Assembly (NCBI GenBank): GCA_023251455.1
Contig: JAHEYT010000066.1
Location: 1-36,681 of the forward strand
Source: Bacteroidota bacterium
GTDB lineage: Bacteria > Bacteroidota > Bacteroidia > Bacteroidales > Prolixibacteraceae
Reading direction: 5' to 3'
DNA length: 36,681 nucleotides
Part shown: positions 17,236 through 25,624 of the stretch, piece after piece
Position numbering within the stretch: position 1 is the stretch's first letter
Layout: every line of letters starts with the position of its first letter
Translations under genes and position numbers: made by a program
The notes under the pieces: generated by a model
Told to the model about the DNA's origin: nothing
The model's input: only the letters and a program-made list of their open reading frames with translations
Databases searched by the model: none

Positions 17236-18528
17236 CTATTCGGCAATCAGAAGATAATAATTCTTCTTTCCTTTCTGAATAAGAATATACTTATTCCCAA
17301 TTAAAAATCCGCTATTAACGATGAGTTCTGAATCCGAAACTTTAGCCTTATTTATGCTCAGTCCGTTAGCCTGAATTGTACGGCGCAATTCGCCTTTGGA
17401 TAGAAAAACCATCGACTTTTCGGCTAAAAGATCAACCACTTTAATTCCAGCTTCGAGTTCTTTTGCCGATAGTTTAAACTGAGGAACTCCGTCAAAAACC
17501 GAAAGGAAGGTTTCTTCATCCAGCTTATTTAGCAACTCGGCAGTACCTTGTCCGAAAAGGATTTGAGAAGCCTCAACCGCCAAATCGTAATCTTCGCGCG
17601 AATGAACCATCACGGTTACTTCCTCGGCCAAACGTTTCTGTAACAGTCGCAGGTGCGGCGCTTCAGCATGCTTTTCAACCAGATCTTCAACTTCATCCTG
17701 AGAAAGAAGTGTAAAAATCTTGATATACCTTACTGCATCCTCATCTGAGGTATTCAGCCAGAACTGGTAAAATTTATAAGGTGAGGTCAACTTGCGGTCG
17801 AGCCAGACATTTCCTGATTCTGTTTTACCAAATTTGGTTCCATCAGCTTTTTTAATCAGAGGACAAGTCAATGCAAATGCTTCGCCACCAGTTTTCCGGC
17901 GAATAAGTTCGGTTCCGGTGGTAATATTTCCCCACTGGTCAGATCCACCCATCTGCAACTTGGTGTTTTTTTCCTGATAGAGATGCAAAAAATCGGTTCC
18001 CTGAACCAGTTGATAAGTAAATTCGGTAAACGACATTCCAGCTCCACTGTCAGAGTCCAAACGTTTTTTTACTGAATCTTTCGACATCATATAATTCACA
18101 GTGATGTGCTTGCCAATGTCGCGAATAAAATTCAGGAAACTGAAATCTTTCATCCAGTCGTAATTATTCACCATTTCGGCAGCATTTGGAGCGTCCGATT
18201 CGAAGTCGAGAAATCTGGAAAGTTGTTTTTTAATACATTCCTGATTGTGGCGCAGTGTAGGTTCGTCCAATAAATTACGCTCCTGTGATTTTCCTGATGG
18301 ATCGCCAATCATTCCGGTGGCTCCACCAACCAATGCAATGGGTTTGTGTCCTGCAATCTGAAAATGCTTCAGCATCATCACACTTACCAAATGCCCAATA
18401 TGCAACGAATCTGCGGTAGGATCGATGCCAACATATGCTGAGGTTAATTCTTTATCGAGTTGTTCTTTTGTTCCGGGCATAATATCGTGGATCATGCCTC
18501 TCCATTGTAATTCGTCAACAAAATTCAT
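17236..18528 (-). CDS. tyrS: Tyrosine--tRNA ligase
   Basis: 430 residues, full-length bacterial TyrRS (class Ic). The HIGH motif is HIGHL at residues 43-47, the KMSKS motif appears as KFGKT at 232-236 (normal for TyrRS), and the tyrosine-site MGGSDQWGN lies at 193-201. A C-terminal S4-like RNA-binding domain runs from about residue 365. It charges tRNA-Tyr in the cytoplasm. A candidate -7 box lies 115 nt upstream, which would give a leader longer than those of its neighbours. No T-box features were found. Confidence 0.96.
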   Translation of the reverse strand: MNFVDELQWRGMIHDIMPGTKEQLDKELTSAYVGIDPTADSLHIGHLVSVMMLKHFQIAGHKPIALVGGATGMIGDPSGKSQERNLLDEPTLRHNQECIKKQLSRFLDFESDAPNAAEMVNNYDWMKDFSFLNFIRDIGKHITVNYMMSKDSVKKRLDSDSGAGMSFTEFTYQLVQGTDFLHLYQEKNTKLQMGGSDQWGNITTGTELIRRKTGGEAFALTCPLIKKADGTKFGKTESGNVWLDRKLTSPYKFYQFWLNTSDEDAVRYIKIFTLLSQDEVEDLVEKHAEAPHLRLLQKRLAEEVTVMVHSREDYDLAVEASQILFGQGTAELLNKLDEETFLSVFDGVPQFKLSAKELEAGIKVVDLLAEKSMVFLSKGELRRTIQANGLSINKAKVSDSELIVNSGFLIGNKYILIQKGKKNYYLLIAE

Positions 18529-18642
18529 TGTGCTTATCTTGTAAATTAATTTTCGGGTTTATTTTGATATTTACAGGCTTCAAAATTTTCGGCTTTGAAG
18601 TCCTGAACGTTCACCGACTTTTCAGTCAGCAAAAATTCCGCC

Positions 18643-18650
18643 CAAAGATA
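18643..18650 (-). promoter_or_regulatory. Candidate -7 promoter box upstream of tyrS (TATCTTTG)
   Basis: Minus-strand TATCTTTGGGCGG contains a perfect TAnnTTTG. The predicted leader to the tyrS ATG is about 110 nt. No TTG at the expected -33 distance. Confidence 0.4.
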
Positions 18651-18748
18651 TAAAATCGATGTTTAAGACGGATATAACTACAGATAAAATGAAGAATGCC
18701 GGGAAAACCACGGCCATGGCGACTAATTATCACGGACAATCTTGAACT

Positions 18749-18776
18749 CCACAAAAACTTCAAGTTGTTTTTGTGG
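18749..18776. terminator. Perfect 10-bp hairpin at the cvpA 3' end
   Basis: CCACAAAAAC (18749-18758) and GTTTTTGTGG (18767-18776) are perfect complements around an 8-nt loop that spans the stop codon of the CvpA-family gene. The T-run is in the stem rather than after it, so termination is only a possibility; protection of the mRNA end is another. Confidence 0.4.
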
Positions 18777-19308
18777 CAGCTTTTTGATCCTTGCTCTTTT
18801 GGTCGGGGCTGTTCTTGTCGTTGGAATCCCAAAGTTTAATAAATGGGAATAGCGTAGGAACCAACTGTTTCATGGGTGAATAGATTTTCGATTCTGCTTT
18901 TTGCTTCGAAGGAAGGATATGCACATTTTCGTCAACCGAATCAAACAGCAACAGAAGAATGCTCAGTATTACTGCGGTTTTCAACACACCGAAAATGATA
19001 CCGGCCAACCGGTTCAGAAAGCCTAGTGCAACAGCTTTTATCGTTTTGTCGAGTATTGATCCAAGAATGTGAATCAGGACTACGATTCCAATAAAAGTCA
19101 ACAAAAAAGCAATAATACCGAGTGAATCGGAATGATAATTAAACGTTTTGGAAATATATCCGGCAGTCCAGTCCGAAAATTTGATCGCTCCCCAAATACC
19201 CAGAATCAGCGCAGCCAAAGATGCCGCTTCAATAATAAAACCCTTTCGAAATCCTTGGATGGCTGCAATAATCAGAATAATCCCGAGTACCAGATCAATA
19301 TAGTTCAT
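18760..19308 (-). CDS. CvpA family membrane protein
   Basis: 182 residues from the ATG at 19308. CvpA/colicin V production family: MNYIDLVLGIILIIAAIQGFRKGFIIEAASL is its typical start, with four membrane segments (about 4-20, 30-46, 65-88 and 100-120) and a polar C-terminal tail rich in Lys, Ser and Asp. An open frame continues 52 codons upstream, but it has no homology feel and contains polar, Cys-containing sequence, so it is rejected. The family is linked to colicin V export, and in other bacteria to envelope stress and growth in the gut; the mechanism is unclear. It is divergent from the GH3 gene with a 161-nt shared gap. Confidence 0.85.
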   Translation of the reverse strand: MNYIDLVLGIILIIAAIQGFRKGFIIEAASLAALILGIWGAIKFSDWTAGYISKTFNYHSDSLGIIAFLLTFIGIVVLIHILGSILDKTIKAVALGFLNRLAGIIFGVLKTAVILSILLLLFDSVDENVHILPSKQKAESKIYSPMKQLVPTLFPFIKLWDSNDKNSPDQKSKDQKAATKTT

Positions 19309-19439
19309 AAAGAAAATTAGTGTTGGCTTTGTTAATACTGATGTAAAAGTAAGAAAAATAAGATTCGGGAAGCATAATTCATGAGTGTCACCGTTTTTTA
19401 GGTGGTGACCTTTCTTAAAACAAAAGTCAGAATTTTTAA

Positions 19440-19447
19440 TAAATTTG
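19440..19447 (+). promoter_or_regulatory. Candidate -7 promoter box of the GH3 gene (TAAATTTG)
   Basis: TAAATTTG matches TAnnTTTG and ends 22 nt before the GH3 ATG. No TTG at the expected distance. It lies in the divergent gap shared with cvpA. Confidence 0.45.
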
Positions 19448-19469
19448 ACCGCACAGAAAACCAATTTAC

Positions 19470-20987
19470 ATGCCGGTAATCAATTCAATCATTAATTGGG
19501 TCAATTTTAAGCGGATATACCAGATCGAGCTCTTTAAAAAGCATCCCCACGAAGTGCAACGCGAAGTGCTTTTCGAACTTCTGGAGAAGGCTTCGAATAC
19601 TGAATTTGGCTTAAAATATAAATTTAAAGACATCAGCTCCGAAAAAGAATTTCGGGAACAGGTTCCGGTTCAGGGATACGACGACATTAAACCAACGGTT
19701 GAAAGGATGATGCTTGGTGAGAAAAACCTTTTGTGGCCAGGCGAAACCAAATGGTTTGCAAAGTCGTCGGGAACTACCAACGAAAAAAGTAAATTTATTC
19801 CTGTCAGCAAAGACTCTTTGGAAGATGTTCATATCCGCGGAGGACGCGATGTTCTGGCCATTTACCTGAAAAACAATCCTGATTCAGGATTTCTTTCAGG
19901 GAAATCCCTCACTCTGGGCGGAAGCCATAAGGTTAATAACTACAATAATAATTGCTATTACGGTGATCTTTCGGCAATTATTATCGAAAACATACCTTTC
20001 TGGACCGACTTTTATCGCACACCATCAACCGAAATTTCACTTCTTGAGGAGTTTGAAGAAAAGATCGAAAAGATCATTGAATATTCACTGGACGAAAATG
20101 TAACCTCATTTGCCGGAGTTCCGTCGTGGTATTTGGTTTTGCTGAAAAGGGTTTTGGAAGTCACCGGCAAAAGCAATATTCTGGAAGTTTGGCCAAATCT
20201 GGAAATTTTTACGCACGGAGGTGTAAAATTTGAACCTTACCGCGAACAGTACGAAAAGCTGATTCCAAGCGCCAATATGCACTACATGGAAACCTATAAT
20301 GCTTCGGAAGGTTTTTTTGGAATTCAGGACGAGCCCGATAAAAAAGACATGTTGCTCATGCTTGATTATGGCATTTACTATGAGTTTATCCCAATGGATG
20401 AATTCCGCTCCGATAAACTGAATGCGATCTCGTTGGAGAACATTGAAATCGGTAAAAATTATGCCATGTTAATTTCGACCAACGGCGGACTTTGGCGGTA
20501 CTTGATTGGCGACACCATACGATTTACTGAAAAATATCCATTTAAATTTGTCATAACCGGGCGTACCAAGCATTATATCAATGCTTTTGGCGAAGAGGTA
20601 ATTATCGACAATGCGGAAAAGGCATTTCAGATTGCCTGCGAACGAACCAATGCCATCATTTCCGAATACACCGGAGGCCCTATCTACATGAAGGACAACC
20701 AGAAAGGCGCACATGAATGGATTATCGAATTCGAAAAGCAACCTGATGATCTGGATCATTTTATACTATTGTTCGACGGTGCTTTAAAAACAATCAACTC
20801 TGATTACGAAGCCAAACGACACAAAAGCCTTAGCCTCGAAATGCCCCATGTGATTGTGGCAAAACCGGGTTTGTTTTACGAGTGGATGAAAAAGCGTGGA
20901 AAAACAGGCGGTCAGAATAAAATACCACGACTGGCCAACGACAGGGAATATCTGGATCAGCTTATCGAATTGAATAAATCACTTTAA
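19470..20987 (+). CDS. GH3 auxin-responsive promoter family protein (acyl-adenylating enzyme)
   Basis: 505 residues, within the usual GH3 range. The family belongs to the ANL adenylating superfamily; plant members join amino acids to jasmonate or auxin. All three ATP/AMP-binding motifs can be seen: SSGTTNEKSKFIPVS (about 94-108), YNASEGFFG (about 273-281) and YLIGDTIRF (about 346-354), then the hinge and small C-terminal domain with TGRTKHYINAFGEEVI. The bacterial function is unknown: it presumably activates a carboxylic acid with ATP and transfers it to an amine, but no carrier or partner gene is adjacent. It is cytoplasmic, with no signal peptide. An inverted repeat lies directly after its stop. 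Confidence 0.88.
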   Translation: MPVINSIINWVNFKRIYQIELFKKHPHEVQREVLFELLEKASNTEFGLKYKFKDISSEKEFREQVPVQGYDDIKPTVERMMLGEKNLLWPGETKWFAKSSGTTNEKSKFIPVSKDSLEDVHIRGGRDVLAIYLKNNPDSGFLSGKSLTLGGSHKVNNYNNNCYYGDLSAIIIENIPFWTDFYRTPSTEISLLEEFEEKIEKIIEYSLDENVTSFAGVPSWYLVLLKRVLEVTGKSNILEVWPNLEIFTHGGVKFEPYREQYEKLIPSANMHYMETYNASEGFFGIQDEPDKKDMLLMLDYGIYYEFIPMDEFRSDKLNAISLENIEIGKNYAMLISTNGGLWRYLIGDTIRFTEKYPFKFVITGRTKHYINAFGEEVIIDNAEKAFQIACERTNAIISEYTGGPIYMKDNQKGAHEWIIEFEKQPDDLDHFILLFDGALKTINSDYEAKRHKSLSLEMPHVIVAKPGLFYEWMKKRGKTGGQNKIPRLANDREYLDQLIELNKSL

Positions 20988-21000
20988 TAATCAGGAAATA

Positions 21001-21052
21001 GTCATCAGTCATTTGAAAAGTAGTTTAAACTTTTTTACTAATGACTTTTGAC
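21001..21052. repeat. Intergenic inverted repeat, copy 2 (diverged)
   Basis: GTCATCAGTCATTTG at the left and ACTAATGACTTTTGAC at the right form an imperfect stem around TAGTTTAAAC. The sequence order matches copy 1 at 7274-7319 (GTCAATAGTCATTAG, then TTAAA, then CTAATGACTATTGAC) with scattered changes and a few added bases. It lies 13 nt after the GH3 stop. Confidence 0.6.
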
Positions 21053-21073
21053 CTTTTCCCAGCCATTCTATTG

Positions 21074-21101
21074 GTCAGAGATGAAAATTTAATTCTCTGA
21101 C
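21074..21101 (+). terminator. Hairpin after GH3, possible terminator
   Basis: 8-bp stem GTCAGAGA (21074-21081) / TCTCTGAC (21094-21101) with a 12-nt loop, followed by GTTACTTTTTG. It may end GH3 transcription or mark the upstream edge of the deoxynucleoside kinase promoter. Confidence 0.4.
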
Positions 21102-21160
21102 GTTACTTTTTGCCGTCATTATATTTCGTATTTTAGTTCAAAATTTAAAGTTTAAATCAA

Positions 21161-21775
21161 ATGCACATTGCTTTAGCTGGAAACATTGGAGCCGGTAAGA
21201 CTACCCTCACCGAATTACTTGCAAAACACTATAAATGGAGCCCTCATTACGAGGATGTTGATGAAAATCCATACCTGAACGACTTTTATGAAGATATGCA
21301 ACGCTGGTCGTTTAATCTTCAGATTTATTTTCTCAACAGCCGGTTCAAGCAGGTTGTTGATATCCGGAGTTCGACCAAAACGGTTATTCAAGATCGGACA
21401 ATTTATGAAGATGCCGAGATTTTTGCACCGAATCTTCACGCCATGGGATTGATGTCGACCCGCGATTTTAACAATTACCATTCCCTGTTCCAGATGATGA
21501 GCAAACTTGTTCAGGCTCCCGATCTGCTGATTTACCTCAGGGCATCGGTACCAACGCTGGTTAACCAGATTCAAAAACGAGGAAGAGATTACGAAAGCTC
21601 AATCCGCATCGACTACTTAAAGCAACTGAACGAACGATACGAAGCCTGGGTAAACCGCTATAAAGCTGGCAAACTGCTGATTATTGATGTCGACCGCATT
21701 GATTTTCAGAATAACCCGGAAGATTTGAGCAATGTAATCGACCGCATTGACGCACAGATTCACGGATTGTTTTAA
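21161..21775 (+). CDS. Deoxynucleoside kinase
   Basis: 204 residues, the normal length for the dNK/dGK-dAK family. P-loop GNIGAGKT at 7-14, DRT at 78-80 (the family's catalytic-site ERS/DRS motif; here D78-R79-T80), and the Arg-rich lid KRGRDYE at 139-145. It transfers phosphate from ATP to a deoxynucleoside, salvaging dNTP precursors; specificity (dA/dG or broader) is not readable. The sequence TTG-N16-TATTTTAG (21110-21136) upstream is a one-mismatch promoter candidate. The next gene, rdgB, also deals with nucleotide-pool quality. The stop is followed by a large hairpin, so the two are probably separate transcripts. Confidence 0.9.
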   Translation: MHIALAGNIGAGKTTLTELLAKHYKWSPHYEDVDENPYLNDFYEDMQRWSFNLQIYFLNSRFKQVVDIRSSTKTVIQDRTIYEDAEIFAPNLHAMGLMSTRDFNNYHSLFQMMSKLVQAPDLLIYLRASVPTLVNQIQKRGRDYESSIRIDYLKQLNERYEAWVNRYKAGKLLIIDVDRIDFQNNPEDLSNVIDRIDAQIHGLF

Positions 21776-21805
21776 TTGCTGCATTCCTCTCAGGAAAAAC
21801 TGATG

Positions 21806-21851
21806 AAGCCTTCAATTATCCGGAAAGATATTCTCCGATAAATGAAGGCTT
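21806..21851 (+). terminator. Large hairpin after the deoxynucleoside kinase gene
   Basis: Outer stem AAGCCTTCA (21806-21814) / TGAAGGCTT (21843-21851), then inner TTATC/GATAA pairs (21816-21820, 21837-21841). It is followed by ATTCATAAAAT, with no strong U-run, so terminator function is likely but not certain. Confidence 0.55.
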
Positions 21852-21880
21852 ATTCATAAAATACCACTTATTAATTCTAT

Positions 21881-22468
21881 ATGATGAAACTCGTTTTTGC
21901 CACCAATAACCTACATAAACTTCAGGAAATAAAACACTTGCTCAATGGCTCCTTCGAATTACTCAGCCTTAACGACATCAACTGCGATGAGGAAATTCCG
22001 GAAAATCAGGAAACCATAGAAGGAAATGCCGCTGAAAAATCGTTTTACATTTTCAACAAGTATGGGTTGAATTGCTTTGCTGATGATACTGGTCTTGAAA
22101 TTGAAGAACTCAATGGTGAACCAGGAGTTTATTCGGCCCGGTATGCCGGAGAGGAAAAAAGTGCGGAGAAAAACATGGATCTAGTTTTGCAAAAACTGGC
22201 TGAAATAAAAAACAGAAAAGCACGTTTTAAAACAGTCATATCGCTGGTAATCGACGGTCAGGAGATCCAGTTTGAAGGAATCGTAAACGGCCATATTCTG
22301 GAAGAAAAAAGAGGAAAAACAGGTTTCGGTTACGACCCGATTTTTCAGCCTGACGAATCGCATCTCAGTTTTGCAGAAATGACCATGGAAGAAAAAGGTA
22401 AAATCAGCCACCGTGGACGTGCCGTTCAAAAATTAGTTGAATATTTAACTCAGTTCAAAACAGAATGA
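21881..22468 (+). CDS. rdgB: RdgB/HAM1 XTP/dITP diphosphatase
   Basis: 195 residues. It cleaves non-canonical purine nucleoside triphosphates (ITP, dITP, XTP) to monophosphates, keeping inosine out of DNA. Family marks: [16 protein letters not shown] at the start, [25 protein letters not shown] (about residues 66-90), and [11 protein letters not shown] plus [10 protein letters not shown] near the end. The second ATG (21884, MKLVFATNN) is the more typical start. The stop overlaps the porZ start by 4 nt (ATGA), so the genes are coupled. Confidence 0.94.
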   Translation: MMKLVFATNNLHKLQEIKHLLNGSFELLSLNDINCDEEIPENQETIEGNAAEKSFYIFNKYGLNCFADDTGLEIEELNGEPGVYSARYAGEEKSAEKNMDLVLQKLAEIKNRKARFKTVISLVIDGQEIQFEGIVNGHILEEKRGKTGFGYDPIFQPDESHLSFAEMTMEEKGKISHRGRAVQKLVEYLTQFKTE

Positions 22469-24798
22469 AACGATCTAAATACCGGTTATTCATCGCATTA
22501 TTTTTTATCACAATTCACACGTCATACGCGCAGCCGGTCATAGGCGAATGGACCGATTATCAATCGTATGCCAGTGCAAAAAATGTAGTTGACACCGGTG
22601 ATAAAGTTTACTGCGTTACTGAAGGTGGACTATTCTCGTTCAACAAAACGGATAATAGTATCCAGAAAATGTCCGGAATCAATGGACTTTCAGATGTTGG
22701 CGTTCACCGACTTGCATACAGTAAGGAAAATAATGTGCTTCTGATTGCCTACCAGAATGCCAATGTCGATCTGTTAGTTGGCAACACGATTTATAATCTG
22801 TCAGACATCAAGCGGAAACAACTATCGGCCGATAAAACCATTAACAACATCATGTTCTCCGGGAAGCTCGCCTACCTCTCCTGCGGATTCGGGATTGTGG
22901 TTATCAACCTTGAGCGAAAAGAAATTAAAGACACCTATTTTATTGGCAATGAAGGCAATTATCTGAATGTTCAGGATATAGCTACTGACGGCAGTTTTAT
23001 CTATGCCGCCACGGTCAATGGCATTTACAAGGCAAGCGCTTCGGAGCCAAACCTCCAGAATTACAACAATTGGGTCAGGCAAACCAACATTCCGCATTCG
23101 GATAAAAAATTCAACGCCATCGAGTTTTTTAATGGTCACATTATAGCCAATTATACGCCCAGCGAATGGTATAACGACGAAATGTACCAGCTAAATGAAA
23201 ACGCATGGACACCATTTTTACCTGAAATCAGGTATGCACCAGAAATTTCGACCAATGGAAATAACATCATTATAACCAGCCGCAACAAGGTTTTGGTTTA
23301 TAACAACAACCTGGAAAAGATAGGAGAAATTCTAAAGTATGTGTTTTCGGGATATGAGGAGCCCGTCATTGAACCATCGGGTGCCTGTTTGGATGCGCAA
23401 AATGTTTTGTGGATTGCCGACCAAAGTTTTGGCCTGATAAAAGTTGGCACACCGAGTACTCGAATTGTTCCTGAAGGTACGGTCAACAACCGAATATTTT
23501 CACTTTCAATGAATGGACAGGATCTTTGGGTCGCTTCGGGTGGAAGGGATGCATCGTGGAATAACCTTTTCTTCGAAGCCAGATTTCAGCTCAACCGTGA
23601 AGGGAAATGGTCGGTTTTCGACCGGAAAGTCTTCCCAAATCCCAATGATTTCAGGGATTTGGTTTGTGTTACTGCCGACCCGAAGAACCCCGATCACGTT
23701 TTTGCAGGTTCGTGGGGAGGCGGAGTTCTCGAATTTGAAGCAGGAAAATTTAAAAAGAGGCACGACAACTTAAACAGCACACTTCAAACCCAACTGCCCA
23801 ATACGCCAAACGAGCCTTACGTTCGTATAGGTGGAATGGACTTTGATTCGAAAGGAACTCTTTGGGTAACCAATTCAGGGGTAGCTAATGTGCTTTCTTC
23901 TTTCCAGACTGATGGAACCTGGAAATCGTATGAATTAAGTGGTGTCGCCAATAAATCTATTGGTAAATTAGTGGTAACCGCGAAAGATGATAAATGGATA
24001 TTGGCTCCCCGGGGAAATGGTTTATATGCATTAAACAGCACAAACAACATTGCAAAAGAACAAAAAGTAGTTGCATACTTTAGAAACAAAGAAGACGAGT
24101 ATAAAACTGAAATGAATGACCTGTATTCGATGGCTCTGGATCAGAATGGAGAATTATGGGTGGGAACTTCCGGTGGAGTAGCGGTATACAGCAATCCTGA
24201 GAAAATCTGGAAAGATGAATTCATGTATGCTTCACGTCCTGGTTTAAACCTGAAAGATGGAAAATTTCACCCTTTGCTTGAAACTGAAACAATTACAGCT
24301 ATCGCCATCGATGGAGCAAACCGCAAGTGGTTTGGAACCAAAACATCAGGCTTATTTCTAATTTCGGCGGATGGTGAAACTGAAATTGAGCATTTTACAT
24401 CAGAAAATAGTCCGTTGCTAAACAACCAAATTACCGACATTGCAATTAACCAGGCTACGGGAGAAGTTTTTATTGGTACCGTTTCCGGACTTATTTCATA
24501 TATGGGCGAGGCTACTGCCGGGAACGATGTATTCAGCGATGTATATGTGTATCCCAATCCGGTACGCGAAACCTACGAAGGCCCAATTGTTGTAAAAGGC
24601 CTTGTTGACGAAACGGATGTAAAAATTACCGACATCAGCGGAAACCTGGTATATAAAACAACTTCGCTCGGTGGCCAGGCAATTTGGGATGGTAAAAACC
24701 TCAATGGAAATCGATGTAAAACAGGCATTTATTTGGTCTTTTTGACTGATGCGCTGGGTGAAAAAACTGAAATTACCAAACTCATGTTCATTCACTAA
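22465..24798 (+). CDS. porZ: T9SS component PorZ (two beta-propellers plus sorting domain)
   Basis: 777 residues, close to the Porphyromonas PorZ length. Signal peptide to about residue 22 (ends YAQP). The body is made of two-component-regulator-type propeller blades, for example [49 protein letters not shown] and [15 protein letters not shown]. The C-terminal about 85 residues form a type A T9SS sorting domain: [24 protein letters not shown], then [15 protein letters not shown] and a short positively charged end. Known role: a surface part of the attachment complex that delivers anionic LPS to PorU for cargo anchoring. The alternative is a generic propeller cargo protein; domain order, length, and position between rdgB and recO favour PorZ. 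Confidence 0.85.
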   Translation: MKRSKYRLFIALFFITIHTSYAQPVIGEWTDYQSYASAKNVVDTGDKVYCVTEGGLFSFNKTDNSIQKMSGINGLSDVGVHRLAYSKENNVLLIAYQNANVDLLVGNTIYNLSDIKRKQLSADKTINNIMFSGKLAYLSCGFGIVVINLERKEIKDTYFIGNEGNYLNVQDIATDGSFIYAATVNGIYKASASEPNLQNYNNWVRQTNIPHSDKKFNAIEFFNGHIIANYTPSEWYNDEMYQLNENAWTPFLPEIRYAPEISTNGNNIIITSRNKVLVYNNNLEKIGEILKYVFSGYEEPVIEPSGACLDAQNVLWIADQSFGLIKVGTPSTRIVPEGTVNNRIFSLSMNGQDLWVASGGRDASWNNLFFEARFQLNREGKWSVFDRKVFPNPNDFRDLVCVTADPKNPDHVFAGSWGGGVLEFEAGKFKKRHDNLNSTLQTQLPNTPNEPYVRIGGMDFDSKGTLWVTNSGVANVLSSFQTDGTWKSYELSGVANKSIGKLVVTAKDDKWILAPRGNGLYALNSTNNIAKEQKVVAYFRNKEDEYKTEMNDLYSMALDQNGELWVGTSGGVAVYSNPEKIWKDEFMYASRPGLNLKDGKFHPLLETETITAIAIDGANRKWFGTKTSGLFLISADGETEIEHFTSENSPLLNNQITDIAINQATGEVFIGTVSGLISYMGEATAGNDVFSDVYVYPNPVRETYEGPIVVKGLVDETDVKITDISGNLVYKTTSLGGQAIWDGKNLNGNRCKTGIYLVFLTDALGEKTEITKLMFIH

Positions 24799-24810
24799 TA
24801 CACTTTTGCT

Positions 24811-25536
24811 GTGATCGAGAAAACCCGCGGAATTTTTCTGCACGCTGTCAAATATTCCGAAACTAGCCTGATAACCAGCATTTATACTGAAGCTTATGGC
24901 CGCCAATCGTTTATTATAAATGGCGTTCGGAGTAAGAATTCAACAGTCAGGGCCGCAATATTTCAGCCACTCTATTTGCTCGACCTCGAAATCTATTACA
25001 AATCGGACAGGGAAATTCACCGGATAAAAAATGCCCGGATAGCTTTCCCGTATTCAACAATACCATTCGACATCCGGAAAAGCACCCAGGTTCTTTTCCT
25101 GGCAGAAGTTCTGTTTAAATGCCTGCGGGAAGAAGAACCAAATATTGAACTATTCGATTTTATATACCACTCGCTAACCTTGCTCGACTTGACAGAAGCC
25201 GGAATAAGTAATTTTCACATCTGGTTTCTATTCAAACTGACCCGCTTTTTGGGTTTCAGCCCAAGTCGTGAAGATGCCGAAATAAGTAACTTTTTTGATT
25301 TGCAAAGCGCACGTTTTGTCAGTCACGAACCATTACACAATCAGTTTACCGACAAACATTTAACTGTTTTGTTTGCCCGCCTTTTTGAAATTGACTCATC
25401 GTCGATTGAAAATCTGGATTATAACCAAAATGAACGAAGATTGGTACTTGAAAAACTGTTGGAATTTTATCGGATCCATTTTGGCAATCTGGGTGAGTTT
25501 AAGTCATTGGAAGTGCTGAAGGAAGTACTAAGATGA
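24811..25536 (+). CDS. recO: DNA repair protein RecO
   Basis: 241 residues. It acts with RecR and RecF to load RecA onto SSB-coated gaps. The N-terminal OB fold is visible (TRGIFLHAVKYSETSLITSIYTEAYGRQSFI), with the usual RecO helical C-terminal part; the zinc-finger cysteines of some homologues are absent, as is common in Bacteroidota. The start is GTG at 24811, 12 nt after the porZ stop, and no ATG fits. It is part of the rdgB-porZ-recO run. Confidence 0.9.
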   Translation: MIEKTRGIFLHAVKYSETSLITSIYTEAYGRQSFIINGVRSKNSTVRAAIFQPLYLLDLEIYYKSDREIHRIKNARIAFPYSTIPFDIRKSTQVLFLAEVLFKCLREEEPNIELFDFIYHSLTLLDLTEAGISNFHIWFLFKLTRFLGFSPSREDAEISNFFDLQSARFVSHEPLHNQFTDKHLTVLFARLFEIDSSSIENLDYNQNERRLVLEKLLEFYRIHFGNLGEFKSLEVLKEVLR

Positions 25537-25597
25537 TTTAATAATAAAATAATTCGAATACGTGTTGTCGTCAATAGACTAGAATAGCATATTTTCT

Positions 25598-25605
25598 TAA
25601 CTTTG
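25598..25605 (+). promoter_or_regulatory. Candidate -7 promoter box (TAACTTTG)
   Basis: TAACTTTG matches TAnnTTTG and ends 19 nt before the ATG of the aminotransferase-fold protein. No TTG at the expected distance. It suggests the gene is transcribed independently of recO. Confidence 0.5.
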
Positions 25606-25624
25606 TACTCCAATTAGTTGTAAC

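Noticed and set aside
18529..18650. T-box riboswitch in the tyrS leader
   Set aside because: No T-box sequence, specifier loop or terminator/antiterminator pair can be seen, and T-boxes are not typical of this phylum.
19309..19464. Upstream extension of the CvpA-family gene by 52 codons
   Set aside because: The extra residues lack the family pattern and include Cys- and His-rich polar sequence. The conserved family start MNYIDLVLG is at 19308.
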